Below are positions 5,298 to 5,319 of a stretch of DNA of 5,319 nucleotides, in pieces (within the stretch, counting starts at the first letter, position 1; each line of letters starts with the position of its first letter). The notes below the pieces were generated by a model, which did not search any database, had not been told where the DNA came from, and saw only the letters and a program-made list of their open reading frames with translations. The DNA comes from Xanthobacteraceae bacterium (GTDB lineage Bacteria > Pseudomonadota > Alphaproteobacteria > Rhizobiales > Xanthobacteraceae): assembly GCA_030043175.1 (NCBI GenBank), contig JASHYD010000821.1, forward strand, positions 1 to 5,319, written 5' to 3'. The position numbers and the translations under genes are program-made.

Positions 5298-5319
5298 AAG
5301 TAACTGGTTCGATATGACC

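Overview
This is a GC-rich window of about 5.3 kb with high-GC third codon positions and long monocistronic-looking genes. It resembles a soil alphaproteobacterium of the Hyphomicrobiales, in the Bradyrhizobium / Rhodopseudomonas neighbourhood. That placement rests on base composition and on the mix of families, not on a marker gene.

Layout, left to right. (1) At 75-319, on the minus strand, is a small membrane-protein reading frame that looks frameshifted by a 17-bp tandem duplication. (2) At 515-1879 (+) is a secreted, metal-dependent amidohydrolase of the imidazolonepropionase / Xaa-Pro dipeptidase-like branch, with a strong Shine-Dalgarno sequence. Its usual metal-binding Asp, in the 'GTDAG' motif, reads as Gly. 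(3) A 136-bp convergent gap holds a 9-bp-stem GC hairpin. (4) At 2016-2423 (-) is a 135-aa hotdog thioesterase of the fluoroacetyl-CoA thioesterase (FlK)-like family with the Thr/Glu/His triad intact. (5) A 432-bp divergent spacer carries a promoter candidate. (6) At 2856-4076 (+) is a family III (CaiB/BaiF) CoA-transferase with its catalytic Asp. A possible 41-codon ORF overlaps its stop by GTGA. (7) At 4202-5062 (-) is an exported protein of a widespread family without known function. (8) The right end, 5063-5319, holds its upstream region, a coding-like but startless frame and a bulged inverted repeat.

The divergent thioesterase and CoA-transferase both act on acyl-CoA thioesters: one moves CoA between carboxylic acids, the other hydrolyses the thioester. 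They could serve one catabolic route for an organic acid. The two exported proteins, an amidohydrolase and the unknown, would act in the periplasm. A shared pathway is an inference from proximity only; the four main genes alternate in strand (+, -, +, -) and do not form one operon.

I see no rRNA, tRNA, CRISPR array, transposase or clear phage gene. I do not see a convincing new multi-gene system. The best leads are the altered amidohydrolase active site, the FlK-like thioesterase and the uncharacterised exported protein.
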